Under the pieces are notes generated by a model that worked only from the letters and a program-made list of their open reading frames with translations, had not been told where the DNA came from and did no database searches. Positions 11,085 through 21,379 of a DNA stretch of 64,000 bases are shown piece by piece. The stretch covers positions 262,501 to 326,500 of the forward strand of contig JBBMOA010000005.1 in the NCBI GenBank assembly GCA_037954235.1, given 5' to 3'. Each line of letters starts with the position of its first letter. Position 1 is the first letter of the stretch. Origin of the DNA: Aulostomus chinensis (taxonomy: Eukaryota > Chordata > Actinopteri > Syngnathiformes > Aulostomidae). The translations under genes and the position numbers were made by a program.

Positions 11085-11960
11085 GCAAACGCTCCACACT
11101 GGTGATGGGTGGATGAGGCGTCATGAAGCGTCATGAAGCGTCATGAAGCGTGTCGACACAATGACACACTGTGTTGATACTGTGTCACTGAATACTGACA
11201 CCTGCTGGACTTTAAACTTCCCTGCAGGCTTGACAGACTGAACTGACACTGATTTGATGACCTGGTGTACACAATAATGTCATTGAAGTCTTTGCGTTCA
11301 TATTGGATCATTCCATGTCTTTAAACAATGTGAAGATGTATCTTAATGTGAAAATCTAAGTGAAAATGTTGGTAATGAGGACGCTTGAGGACTTTTACAA
11401 ATTTTTATTTCAAAAAATACGTTTTTCTGACATTTTAAAATTAAGTCTGTTACGTTTTTTTGATAAAACTTCTCCAGCTGTCGAAAACACGGCACAGATG
11501 AGGCTGGAGTGCAAAGAAATTGTAGGGACAGCTGGTAGAGGTTTGGACAGATTGTCTTTTGGTTGGCCCAGTAACTCACTGGATCCTGGGACCTGGAAGT
11601 ACTGCCCTCTGCCAGGTATCTCTGCACCTCCTGGAAGGCATCAGCTGTGGCACTTTTTGTCTGCCTGCCCACTTCCATGTCCAAATGTTGTCAAAGGTTA
11701 TCTCAAAAACAACAAACTGGCATTTTAGGACATGATTTCCCACAACAACAAACAATGCAGGTTCCTGTGGACCAAACAGCAGCTAAGAAGGTAGTGTTGG
11801 TGTCTCTGTTCCTCTCCAGAAGCACACAACTGTTGACAGAAGGCTTGGCTTTCCAAGAGAACACACTGACACTGGTGTGGCAGCCCTGAGTGTCGTGACT
11901 GAACAACCATCAGTCTTAGACTGTTAAAGAGGCTAAGAGAGGACACTTGTCAGACATTAT
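11085..11960 (-). mobile_element. hAT transposon remnant with dimerisation-domain fragment
   Basis: The minus-strand frame 11,684-11,343 contains AFQEVQRYLAEGSTSRSQDP, then YWANQ, then LSLQFLCTPASSVPC. This matches the C-terminal dimerisation domain (hATC) of ZBED-type hAT transposases, where the usual text is a W, then LA..FL..PASSVP. After the final C the frame degrades (the expected ERVFS is lost). Downstream on that strand, near 11,100-11,155, is a GCGTCATGAA triplet repeat inside a GATGGGTGGATGAGG context that may be the 3' terminal region. The rest of the transposase is not visible, so this is a truncated, inactive copy. Confidence 0.65.
11112..11152. repeat. Short tandem repeat, GCGTCATGAA x3
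   Basis: Three head-to-tail copies of a 10-base unit within the presumed terminal region of the hAT remnant. Confidence 0.85.
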
Positions 11961-13852
11961 TGTGTCTGATCGCCACAACCCACGTGTGCTATTTAAAACC
12001 ATTGACTCTGCTCTGAATGCCCCACAGCCTGTCTGCCTGGAAGCACCCACTGAAATGTGCAATGACTTCCTGCACTTTTTCATTGACAAGGTTGTTATCA
12101 GGAGGGCTCTCATCTCAGATCCTGCCGCTGACCCCTCTGCTTCTGTCCGTTGCCCGGCTGTGTTCGATAAGTTTGAGCCTGTGACTTTGTCATTTTTAAA
12201 GATGTGGTTGGCCACATGAAGCCATCAGGTTCCCCTCATGATTCTGTCTCTCCTCATTTTTAAAAGAGGTTTTCCCCAGTATGGGGCAGTCAGTTCTGGG
12301 CGTTAGTAACAGCAGTCTGTCTTCTGGTGTTGTCCCCATTAGTTTTAAACATGCAGTAGTGCAACCACTGCTTACGAAACCTGGCCTTGACAGCACTGTA
12401 TTGGCTAACTTTAGGCCCATCTCTAAGTTGCCTTTTATTTCTAAGGTCTTGGAGAAAGTTGTGTCTGCTCAACTGAAGTCTTTTCTGGATGAGCATGATA
12501 TTCTGGAGGTTTTCCAGTCAGGTTTTAAGACTCTGCATAGCACAGAGTCAGCACTGCTTAGGGTCTTCAATGACATCCTCCTGGCAAACGACTGTGGAGA
12601 TGATGTGATTCTTGTCCTGCTGGACCAAACTGCTGCCTTTGATACAGTGGATCACAATATTTTATTATCTCGGTTGCAGCACCTAGTGGGCATTTGTGGT
12701 AGTGCTCTGCGGTGGTTTAGGTCCTATCTGACAGACAGAACTCTGTGTGTAAGCTTTGCTGGTTCTGAATCTTCCCCTGCTCCTCAGTCATTTGGGGTTC
12801 CACAGGGCTCAATTTTAGGGCCTCTCCTTTTTTCATTGTATGTACTTCCTCTGGGCTCCATTCTCATCAGCATGGCATCTCTTTTCACTGCTATGCTGGT
12901 GACAGTCAGATAGATGTGCCACTAAAGAAGAAAGATGCTCTCTCAATCAAGCCACTTCTGTTATGTCTTGATGACATTAAAGCCTGGATGGCCCTAAACT
13001 TTTTCAATTTTAACAAGAAGAAAACTGAAGTGATGGTGTTTGGCCCCAGTGGCTCCTGTGAACCTCCCCCTATTGACTTGGGCCCCTTGGCTCTGTATGT
13101 GAAGCCAACTGTTTCAAACTTGGGTTTAAGATGGACAGGGATTTCAAACTAGATCGTCAAATAGGTGCAGTGGTGAAGTCCAGCTTCTTTCATCTGAGGC
13201 TGTTAGCAAAAGTGAAGCCCTTTCTTGCAGGAGAGCATTTTGAGACTGTGATTCATGCCTTCATCACGTCTCGGCTTGATGATTGCAGTGCTCTTTACTT
13301 TGGAATCAGCCAGTCCTCCCTCTCACGTCTCCAGTTGGTACAAAATGCTGCTGCTCGACTTTTAACCGGAGCAGGAAGAAGGAGCCCATCGTTCTGGCCT
13401 CCCTCCACTGGCTGCCTGTGCACTTCAGGGTTCATTTTAAGATTCTTTTATTTGTTTTTAAATCCTTAAATGGTCTGGCCCCCCTTACCTCTCTGAGCTG
13501 CTTCACCCTCGTGCTCCTGCTCGGTGCCTCAGGTCAGCTGACCAGCTGCTCCTGGAGATACCGAGGTCTAAGCGGAAGCTCAGAGGGGACAGAGCCTTTT
13601 CTGTTGCTGCTCCCAAATGATGGAACGATCTGCCTTTGCACCTCAGACAGGCTTCTTCACTGTCCATTTTTAAAACTAATCTTAAAACCTATTTTTATTC
13701 CTTGGCTTTTGACCCAGCATGAGACTTTGCTCCTGTTTTAGTATTTTTATTGTTCTTCACTTGATTATTATGTTTTATGACTATTTATGTACAGCACTTT
13801 GTTTTCAGCTGTGGTTGTTTTTAAAGTGCTTTATGAATAAAGTTGAGTTGAG
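11915..13852 (+). mobile_element. L2/CR1-like LINE with disrupted reverse transcriptase
   Basis: Nearly full-length reverse transcriptase region in at least four frames. The N-terminal part (11,947-12,220) reads IIVSDRHNPRVLFKTIDSAL. The main frame 12,281-12,913 carries NFRPISKLPFISKVLEKVV, LLDQTAAFDTVDHNILL and FGVPQGSILGPLLFSLY. A frameshift precedes the catalytic box, which reads YAGD (12,892-12,903) instead of YADD; one base change removed the first catalytic aspartate. Further frameshifts lie near 13,131 and 13,370. The C-terminal block has LQLVQNAAARLLTGAGR and LASLHWLPVHFRVHFKILL. The 3' end (13,815-13,852) is AAAGTGCTTTATGAATAAAG followed by TTGAGTTGAG, a typical L2-like tail. The element is dead but better preserved than the copy at 1,640-3,120. 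Confidence 0.9.
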
Positions 13853-15352
13853 TCTTAGTTTTCAAAGACCTTCTGCCCTTGGAGGAGAGTTTTAGGCCTT
13901 CCTGGTGTTGCTGGACAGGCGGAGCAGGGACCGAGCAAAGCTGTGGTTTCTAAGAATGGAGAAAGTCCCTGACAACATGAAGCTTGGGCCCAGAGTTCAA
14001 ATACTGAACCTTTCCTTCAAGTATCTCTACATCAGTTCCTTTGTTCCACATCAAAACCACTGTTTTGGTGGTCCAACACTTCATCGGACAGTTGTATAAA
14101 ACAATGCTGCATTCCTACTTTGCCAGGTTGCCTTGAATGTGGCGTCACTTCCTGTTCTGACACTCTGCTGCTTTTTCAACATTTTTAACAAGAAATGTTT
14201 GTTCACAATTCACTGAAACGAGTGTGTTCAATGCCACACATTTACAGACCTTTGTGTTTCCTTGAAGGTTCATGTTGGAACACTGAACGTAGTAAAATCT
14301 GTTCTTTAATGGGAAATCCCCGTAGATGAAGTGGAACATTCCAGAACTTCACTTTAACACACTCCAATTCCAGAGCTTCTGTTTGAATGGAGCTGTTGTT
14401 CATGGATTTTGATGGACGATGCTTGGTTTTCCATTGTCCAATGAATGTTTGACCCTTCCAGTCCTCTAAAGTGATGGACTAATACTGGCAAGATGCAGAA
14501 ATCCTCTATTGTTCAAAGCACAGATTCTGTGTTGATACATTGTTGTAGTTTTTATACTTGGAGAAACCAGAATCTGACAGGAAATCACTGTAGAAAGTTG
14601 GCTCAGTTTCAGAAAGTAACAACTCAGTAGCTTCACTTGACAGTGACGGACCTTAAACTGGGCTATTTTGATGGACTCTGCTTGCTTTTCCACTGTCAAA
14701 TGAACTTTTCTAATGGGAAATTCCTGCTCATAGACTGGTTTGTTTCATAAATGAACCAGTAAGAGCCCTGAACTGAGAGAAGAACCTGAAAGGTCCTTGT
14801 TCTTCATGTGTTTTCCATGATGGGCCTGTTTTCCTGCAGTTGAAAGCACATTTCTCAACACTAAATGGACTGTAATTTCATCAGTTTGGACTGGGAAAGC
14901 TGCTGGGTATTTTTACAGTTTCTTCCATGGAATTTTGTGGAACAGTTCATGACTGTAATTGGACGGTACCGTCTGGAAACGCTGCTGCCAGACTTTTGAC
15001 CCTTTTTTTACAGTGCAGTAAAGACCCAGGCCGTTAGACCTGTCCAGCCTCACACCATCTGGAGGTGTTGGTGCTGAATGGGCTTGTTCAGTGAACCCTT
15101 GGGGCTCCATCCACCAAAACCTGTCCACGTAGTCTCGGCCCCACTAGGACCAGGTCCTGTGAGTTTCAACTCTCTATGTACCAGGGCCCAGGAGCTGGAG
15201 GGCTCCTGAATCAGCAGTGTTGGTTTAGGTTGAGGGACAGAGTTGCTGAAGTTGGGGTTTTTGAATGTAGACACTGAGAGGACGGTCTCCAGTGACCTTT
15301 GACCTTGACAGAGGCCTTCCCACACCTGTTCTGGTTTGACCTGATTTGGGCT
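13853..15352. other. Unassigned sequence with an internal short duplication
   Basis: No gene recognised. A stretch near 14,409-14,448 (GATGGACGATGCTTGGTTTT...) recurs in diverged form near 14,668-14,708 (GATGGACTCTGCTTGCTTTT...). TAATGGGAAAT also occurs twice (about 14,308 and 14,712), suggesting an old local duplication. Confidence 0.4.
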
Positions 15353-15622
15353 CTAGAGAGAGGAGAGGACAGGAGAGGAGAGAGAGGAGAGGAGAGGAGA
15401 GGAGAGAGAGGAGAGAGAGGAGAGAGAGGAGAGAGAGGAGAGGAGAGGAGAGAGGAGAGGAGAGAGAGAGGAGAGGAGAGAGAGAGAGAGAGGAGAGGAG
15501 AGAGAGGAGAGTAGAGGAGAGGAGAGAGAGGAGGAGAGAGAGGAGGAGAGGAGAGAGAGAGGAGAGGAGAATAGAGGAGAGAGACGAGGAGAGGAGAGGA
15601 GAGAGGAGAGGGGAGGAGAGGC
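15353..15622. repeat. (GAGAGG)n polypurine tract
   Basis: About 270 bases made almost only of A and G on the plus strand, in GAGAGG/GAGAG blocks. Such mirror-like purine tracts can form triplex DNA. The long ER/LS frames across it are artefacts. Confidence 0.95.
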
Positions 15623-16590
15623 CTCCATGTGGCTCATGGATCCCTGCATGGAGAGACCGTCCCTTCTCCTTCTCTGTGTCCACAAAGCCACGGCGGTGGA
15701 ACCAAAGGTCTCCAATGTGCAGGGTCCTTGACAAAGTGGGGCTTCATGGTGGTGGACTGATGGCTCTACCTGCTGCTACAACACAGGCTTGGGGTTTCTC
15801 CTCTGGAGACACAAGGTTGAGGTGGGTTTTCTAGCCCAGCCTGGAAGGCTCTCACACACTCGCCAGAATTCAGTTTCTTTGATGTGTCCTGAGATCAAAG
15901 ACAGAATTCTAGGATCAAATACACTGGAAAAGCCCCCTGATGACGTCATCAGGAATCTGACTTGGATCTGGTCCTCACCTGAGCTGGTTTCGTTGCAGCT
16001 CCTGGTTTTTGCGACTGCACTCGTGGACACGTTCAAAGATTTCTCAGTTTTCCACAGCGCCTGACCTTCAGGTCTGAGAGGACTGATGGATGGTGGTTCC
16101 TCTCTACTGAGCTGCTGGTTCCTGCCATGACAGGAATTCTACCAGTTGTAAAAGGGAGCTGTCAGCTGGGGACAAACCTGACTTCTGCTCAGCTCCACTG
16201 ATGCTCCACCCCAGGAAGAAGGTAGGAAGTTCCACCAAGGAACCTGACAAGGTGAACCTGAGAGGGGAACCTTTTCAGGTGATGACATCATGAAGCTCCC
16301 TGAGAGAAGGACGAGCAGAGGGAGGGCACTTTGAGGAGCTAGAATATCAAACCTGTTCCAGTTCTTAACAATTCTTGGCTCTACTCCATGACTCCATGTA
16401 TCTTGTTTGATATATTTGATGTCTTCAGTATGAATCTCCAAAGTAGAAGGTAGTCCAAATAAAGGACACCACTGAAGAAGAGGGTGTCCTCACTTCTGAG
16501 CGGTAGTGAGTGGCTGCTCTGTCCATGTCCTGTTTTTAAAGTACTATTTATTTAGTGGCTTTAGGGGCAGACAACAAAAACAGCATCCCA
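15623..16590. other. Unassigned sequence
   Basis: Open frames on both strands but no family I recognise. TGACGTCA (CRE-type palindrome) occurs at about 15,942. Confidence 0.3.
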
Positions 16591-16594
16591 TTTT

Positions 16595-16790
16595 TAAAGT
16601 GTTGCATCGTGAGGTGTAGAGGTCCCAGGTGGAGGGAGGACTGCTACCCACAGTTCTCTGTGCTGCCTTGACCCCCCCCCCCCCCCCGCTGAGCCTTCTG
16701 TTCAGCAGCCTGTAGCTGCCGTGCCACACGGTGCTGAGGCCCTGCCTCAGTTGTAGAGAGCAACACTCCAAGAGCCAGGATCCAAAAGGG
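16595..16790 (-). mobile_element. Possible LINE C-terminal fragment
   Basis: The minus strand reads LSTVWHGSYRLLNRRLSG, then a glycine run from the poly-C tract, then AAQRTVGSSPPSTWDLY and TSRC. This resembles the extreme C-terminal part of Rex1-type LINE reverse transcriptases (TVWYG..., AA..I.G..LPS..DLY..RC). Short and interrupted by the homopolymer, so the assignment is tentative. Confidence 0.4.
16672..16687. repeat. (C)16 homopolymer
   Basis: Uninterrupted run of C within the LINE-like fragment. Its length may be unreliable in the assembly. Confidence 0.9.
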
Positions 16791-16900
16791 TAACAGCTCA
16801 CCTTCACTATCTTTGTCCAACAGAACCCCCACCAGCTTCGGGTGGTGGACCAGGCCCCCAGCTCTGGCTGTGATGGAGTTCTGTGGCCCTGATGGTGTCC
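16745..16900 (+). pseudogene. Partial copy of the MAP4K-type kinase block
   Basis: Matches 24,290-24,440 almost word for word: GTAGAGAGCAACACTCCAAG, AGGATCCAAAAGGGTAACAG, the GGGTGGTGGACCAGGCCCCC module, then CTCTGGCTGTGATGGAGTTC. The last part corresponds to the kinase text LWLVMEFCG with one base missing (CTGTG for CTGGTG), the same deletion as in the copies at 23,930 and 24,405. The kinase similarity ends at once (CCCTGATGGTGTCC), so only about eight codons remain. It is a derived partial duplicate of the arm block, not an independent insertion. Confidence 0.7.
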
Positions 16901-17009
16901 ACTTGTTTCCAGGCCAGACCAGGCTACCAGGAGACATGTGTGGAAACAGGGAAAGGGTGGTCCACCACCCATTCTCCTAACCCAAACCCAACCCCCACTG
17001 AGGAAGCAG

Positions 17010-17177
17010 CGTGTGATCCCAACCCACTTAACGGCCGCACCTTTGCACCTCCCTGCTGGATTTGTAGGCATGGCTTGTGACCAGGACATGGATGAATGCT
17101 GCACACAGCAAAGCCATGTGAGCATTTGGGGAAATCTGGGAATCCTGAGGGTTCCTTCCAGTGTCACTGCAGGCAGC
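17010..17177 (+). pseudogene. Notch-type EGF repeat fragment
   Basis: Read across frameshifts, this stretch gives CDPNPLNGR, then GFVGMACDQDMDEC, then PCEHLGK and PEGSFQCHC. The pattern matches two adjacent calcium-binding EGF modules of Notch receptors around EGF repeats 10-11, where the family has a DTNP.NG block, a GYTG.AC.QD.DEC block and a PCEH.G.C...GSF.C.C block in that order. The cysteine spacing agrees, but two cysteines are lost (APPCWIC for the expected C.CP, and GKSG for GKC) and at least two frame changes are needed. It is a short, decayed fragment of one or two exons. Other EGF-repeat proteins are a weaker alternative because the NPLNGR and PCEH words are Notch-like. Nothing else of a Notch gene is visible nearby. 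Confidence 0.65.
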
Positions 17178-17329
17178 ATTGCAGAAACACATCAAAACAG
17201 GATTACAGTTCAATAGCAGGGATTTTCAGGGAGTTCAAGGTGCTGGGGAGAAGTGGGGTCCCAAGAACTGAAGGACTGTGCACCCCCTTTCTCCTCCTCA
17301 GACAGGTCTTTTCCCTCCTCCCCAACCAA

Positions 17330-17870
17330 TTTTGTTGGGTTTTTCTTTTGATCTTTTGTTGTGAAAGTGCCTTTAGTCGTTTGTTTTATTGATCCTTTCA
17401 TTTAAAAGCACTTTTAGTTGTTTGTTTTGAACTAATGAGCACATTTTTACTCCTAATTTCTAATATCATGTTGAATTGGTGATGTAACTGTTTAATGTGT
17501 GTATTTAATATTGACAAATGTTTATGTACTCAAATAAATGTTCTTCCTTCATTTCACTACGTTCTCTGTCCTCTTTGATCCTCCTAATGACTCACTGATT
17601 TATCCTTCTATGGTTCTGGTTCTATCAGTTCTAAAATACAGTCTCCAACAGACAGAACCAGAGACCTGCGTGTGCTCCAGAGTCCCTCTGCTTCTCCAGC
17701 TCCCAGGTTCTCCACCTTCTTTTCTCAGGCTGCTTGTCATTGCCTGGACCAAGACCCAGGATCTCCATGAGGTGCAGACACCATGCTGGTGGTTCAGCTG
17801 GGGAACCCTCCTTTCCCCCTATGACACTCATCAAACTGCCTTCAATCCTGTCAACAAACTCTCTTAGAAA
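17330..17870 (+). repeat. Low-copy block 'X', outside copy
   Basis: From AAATAAATGTTCTTCCTTCA (17,532) to about 17,810 this is nearly identical, in opposite orientation, to 25,500-25,826 of the left arm, and in the same orientation to 58,180-58,500 of the right arm. All three read alike (MFFLHFTTFS... on one strand; KRRWRTWELEKQR on the other). Upstream, 17,350-17,530 is a diverged copy of 58,000-58,180. I do not recognise a protein on either strand. Confidence 0.7.
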
Positions 17871-18532
17871 GTGATGTTTCTCTTTTTTCAAGATGGTGTT
17901 TCTTGACCAGCACCTTTTCAAGTCTCTGAAAGTGGTGGGAACTCACTGACAGGTGCATCAAGAAAGGATCCTCTCACCACATGGCAACGCGCTTTCCCCT
18001 GAAATGGAGGTCCCATGAAGGACTTTAGGTAGGAATGATGTGGTGTGGTGGAAGTGAGAACTGGGATGCTGCATGTAAAAGGTACTCCTGAGGCTGGAGG
18101 TGTCACCCTTAACACTGGAGGGCCTCTTGCCACAGTTGGGGGAGCTGGGAAAGTTTCCGGAGGTCCACATTTACAGGGAATGAACAGGGGTGCTAACGTT
18201 GCTGCAGGAACACCTCATTCCAGCCGTAGTGAACGGGCTCCAGTGTGGCAAATGTTGACCGCTCTTAGTTGGTGACAGCAGCTGATTATTGCTGGAAAGG
18301 TGAGCTTGGAAGCTTTCCTCTGATGGTGACAGGTTTGATGGGGGGGGGGGGTGACCAACTGTGTTAGGTGAGAGATGAACCCCCCAGAGCGGTCAGGTTT
18401 TGTGTCATGTTAGATTAATTTGAACCAGGATTGCCTTCTCTGACTCTGTCATTGTCAAACAATGCACAGCCTCCCATCAACTTCATAAAAACCCATGAAT
18501 GGGTATTTTAATGTGTGTCAGTATGTGTTTTA
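17870..18532. other. Unassigned sequence with (G)12
   Basis: No recognisable gene. A run of twelve G lies at 18,340-18,351. Confidence 0.35.
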
Positions 18533-18574
18533 CACACACACACACACACTCACACACACACTCACACACACACA

Positions 18575-18612
<38 letters not shown>
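18533..18612. repeat. (CA)n microsatellite with CT interruptions
   Basis: About 80 bases of CACACA with periodic CACTCA variants. Confidence 0.95.
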
Positions 18613-18614
<2 letters not shown>

Positions 18615-18644
18615 AAGGACAGGTACCGTTTCTGGTCTCAGCTC

Positions 18645-18830
18645 CCTAAGATTCCATGTGACTCACCCCTTCATAAAGGTGAAGTCTTATTTCACAAAAA
18701 CTGCGGGGGAGCCTTCCAGTTCTGAGGTTAGCACCCCAACATCGGAGAAAAAGTGAAACACTGAAGACAAATCTCAAGAAGAACCTTTGTCCCTTCCCTC
18801 CCCAGACGGCAATGTCACGTCCATGCCCTA
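18645..18830 (+). pseudogene. Diverged third copy of the 'TDPFIKV' block
   Basis: Reads HVTHPFIKVKSYFTKT, against TDPFIKVTLYFTKS in the right arm at 55,619 and TDPFIKVMLYFTKT in the left arm at 28,389. It shares CCTTCATAAAGGTGA and the following TATTTCACAAAA. After about 30 codons it runs into a stop and is much shorter than the arm copies. Orientation agrees with the right arm. Confidence 0.6.
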
Positions 18831-19784
18831 GCGGTGTTCTTGGTTGGCCTTGTGTCTGTCTTGTCTCCTGGCTCCCGCTTTTATATTGAAATTGAACTCT
18901 GCTCTCATTTCTGGTAACTTCCCTTCCCCTTAGTGTGTTTCCCACCAGGCCAGAAAACGGACGGAGTACCGTTTTCTTCATCAACCGTTCTCGTCAAAGA
19001 AATCTTCATGTGTAAATGTACATATTGGTGTATTGTTTGTTTGTTTTATTTTTTTATCTGTTCCCCTCTTTGCTTTGGAATGTGACACAGCCTGTCAACC
19101 ATTTGTTTGTGAAATAGACAAAACTAAAGAAGCAAATGAAACATTTCGCTGATTAGTTGTGAGCCTTTTTTTTGTATCACAAACTTTAATTTGTAAATTT
19201 GTGGAAAAAGGCAAAGAAAGCAGGAGTGACCCTCCACATTAGGAGGGACTGACAAAGACTTGTACCTATGATAACCCAGCCTGTCATTTGGAAAAGAGAT
19301 TCTATGCCTTGACTGAACTGGGAGGCTAACAAAGCCTGAGGAAAGCTAAAAACAATCCAAAAGGTTGCACGCTGAGACTGATGTCATTATGGTTATGAGG
19401 GGCCCTAACCCTATGTTCAGCACCTGACCAAAGTACTTGCATGCTCTTCAGTGAAGTATTTTTGAGTAATTCTCTAGAATAGTACTCTCAAGTACTATGA
19501 CTGGGGGGTGGCAGTATTTCAGTTTGTTTTATTTAGTACTCATTCCACCTCTCCTTTGCCACCAATACTTGTTGTGGTCTGCATGTCCAGCGAGTGAGAG
19601 ATTGTGTCAAACGTGGTGTTTTAGGGCTCCTGATCTGTGTCCTCCATGTGACTGAACCTTCATAACTCTTTGTGGCCTCGCTAAAACCACCAGAAACCCT
19701 AACCATCTTTGGGTGGTGGACCAAGCCCCCAGGAAGGACTGTGCATTCCTGCTCCCCACGTTTGTGGAGGGCAGGCCATAATTC

Positions 19785-19870
19785 TAAACCTAGCCCTTAC
19801 GGTTCCAAAGTGCACCACTTTTGCTGGGGTGGTAGTCTTACCTTATACCTCCACTGATTTTATGTGTTCA
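19785..19870 (-). repeat. 'ACTTTGGAACCGTAAGG' dispersed module, left-arm copy
   Basis: CCTTACGGTTCCAAAGTGCA followed by CACCACTTTTGCTGGGGTGG and TACCTTATACC. The reverse complement recurs at 61,540-61,630 (arm partner), 62,455-62,545, five times in the array at 63,005-63,500, and in diverged form at 40,640-40,700. Confidence 0.85.
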
Positions 19871-20224
19871 AAGAATATATGCCACTTTATCTTAATCACT
19901 AATGTTGTGACAGAGTGAGAATTGAGCTGTCGTGTTTAAAATGGAGCTGCCTAAGGCCACAAGGACCAGGTCATATTTAAAGGCTATTAAGTTGACTTTT
20001 TTGAAACCCCACCACCTTCAGGCTTCATGCAGGATATCTTAGTAACCCATGCGAAATGGGAGACGAGAAAGCACTTAGGTGGGAGGGGACACTTACCTTA
20101 AAACCCTGAACCTTCACCCTGAGCAGCACCGATAGAGTGAACGCCTGTCCGGATGGAGGGCAAACCTTTCACTTGATTTGTTTCACTGCTCGTGGAATTT
20201 AAAGTTGGCATCACTCAGGCTAGG

Positions 20225-20520
20225 AAGCTCCTACACACACCTGCTTGCTACCATCGGAAAGCCCGTACACACATTTGGGGAGGGTAGCCAGCGTCTCGGG
20301 ACTCTGCCCCCTACAGGTTGTATGTACACAAAAGTTACTGAACAGTTTAGCCTCAAAGAGACGGTGACCTAAAAGACATGCATATCAAAACAGGTACATG
20401 GAGAAGGGGCTGTTAGCTCAGGTGCTTGGAGGCCACTTTTGTTCCTTTGCACCCAGCCTGAGGAAGACACAAATTGTGTCGAAACGTCGCACGGGCACAT
20501 GTTGACGTTTTTGATTTAGT
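20225..20520 (+). mobile_element. Penelope-like element 3' fragment
   Basis: Shares two blocks with the element at 39,490-41,460. They are the GGAAAGCCCGT..ACATTTGGGG / TCTGCCCCCTACAG block (like 40,438-40,500) and the block TGCTTGGAGGCC ... GGGCACATGTTGACGT (like 41,280-41,370). The second block holds a hammerhead-like motif. No coding part is present. Confidence 0.55.
20415..20492 (+). ncRNA. Hammerhead-ribozyme-like motif, copy 1
   Basis: The catalytic core strands are present in order: CTGAGGA (20,458-20,464), a perfect 5-bp hairpin GACAC/GTGTC with loop AAATT (20,466-20,480), then GAAAC (20,481-20,485). A possible stem I is GGTGC (20,421-20,425) with GCACC (20,449-20,453). Penelope-like elements are known to carry minimal hammerheads in their terminal repeats. 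A good stem III and cleavage triplet are not evident (CUC precedes stem I but does not pair properly), so activity is unproven. Confidence 0.45.
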
Positions 20521-20766
20521 TCATACCGAACCCCTAGCCCTAACCGCTCTCCATGCACCTCAGACAGGCAGGGAGTCAAAGTGTCTCTGAACAGTGACAC
20601 AAGCAGGTGGAGAGGGAGGCGTTGAAGAGAAGAAAAGAACAGGCAGAGTTTCACATAAGCCATTTCAGCCCATCGGACCACTGGGCTCCGACAGGTAGGC
20701 CGACCCTCTACCTGTCCAGGTGGTTGATTTAGTGGACTGGATGTCTGTGGACCTGAACAGCTAGGC

Positions 20767-20957
20767 ATCTGACAGCAATGAGTAAGACTTTGGGGTAAAC
20801 TCTGAAGAAGAGGAAGATGAGGATGATGGAGAGAAGAGGAAGATCAGGGTGACATTGACAACTACGATGACGGCGTGGCCAGCAACGTGGAGAAACAGGG
20901 TGCCGACACCTTTGACCCAGAGGAGTACCAGTTCACTTGTCTGACATATAAAGGATC
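20767..20957 (+). pseudogene. arih2: arih2 (Ariadne-2 E3 ligase) N-terminal fragment
   Basis: ARIH2/TRIAD1 is a RING-between-RING ubiquitin ligase working with neddylated CUL5. This fragment covers only its acidic N-terminal region before the RING domains, roughly residues 10-70. It reads SDSNE, then an in-frame TAA (20,783-20,785), then NSEEEEDEDDGE, then a frameshift, then DIDNYDDGVASNVEKQGAD and FDPEEYQFTCLTYK. The last two blocks match the family's DI.DYY.GVAS.VE.QGAD.FDPEEYQFTCLTYK region closely. Similarity stops at about 20,951, where a LINE-like tail begins. The stop and frameshift make it a pseudogene fragment. No arm partner exists on the right. Confidence 0.75.
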
Positions 20958-21200
20958 TGGTGAGGACGCCTCCCTCGGTAGGGGTTCCAGGCACGTCCAA
21001 CAGGGAGGAGGCCTCGGGGCCGACCCAGGACCCTGGAGGGATTATATATCTCAGCTGGCCTGGGAACGCCTCGGGATTCCCCCGGAAGAGCTGGTGGACG
21101 TGGCTGGGAGAGGACAGTCTGGGCCTCCTTGCTGAGGCTGCTGCCCCCCCGACCCAGACCAACCGGATCAGAGGAGGACGATGAAGATGATGAAATGAAA
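20958..21200 (+). mobile_element. LINE-like 3' end common in fish
   Basis: Reads ISQLAWERLGIPPEELVDV, then ends in a GATGAAGATGATGAAATGAA tail. This sequence type, a short conserved C-terminal segment followed by a simple ATGA/GGAT tail, is widespread in fish genomes as a LINE terminus. Family not certain. Confidence 0.45.
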
Positions 21201-21204
21201 TGAA

Positions 21205-21378
21205 ACCCCTCTTTTTCCTTTTTTTATTTTTTAACCCTTTAAATAATAAATGAAATGAAAGACACTTGTTTTGACTAACATATTCATCTGAAATTATGTT
21301 TTACGATTGATAATAATAATTATTATTTATTATTATTTTAATAATTACATCAGAGGTTAGTGGTTAGGGTTAGGGTTC
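21205..21378. repeat. AT-rich block with telomere-like repeats
   Basis: Reverse complement of 45,815-45,985 (AACCCTTTAAATAATAAATG / GAAAGACACTTGTTTTGAC / ATATTCATCTGAAA). It ends with GGTTAGGGTTAGGGTTCGG at 21,361-21,379, about three TTAGGG units. Confidence 0.8.
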
Positions 21379-21379
21379 G

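Noticed and set aside
15346..15834. Arginine/glutamate-rich 162-codon frame
   Set aside because: Translation of the GAGAGG polypurine repeat.
16883..17216. Long overlapping frames on both strands around the Notch-like fragment
   Set aside because: Only the pieces matching EGF cysteine spacing have support; the continuous frames mix unrelated sequence.
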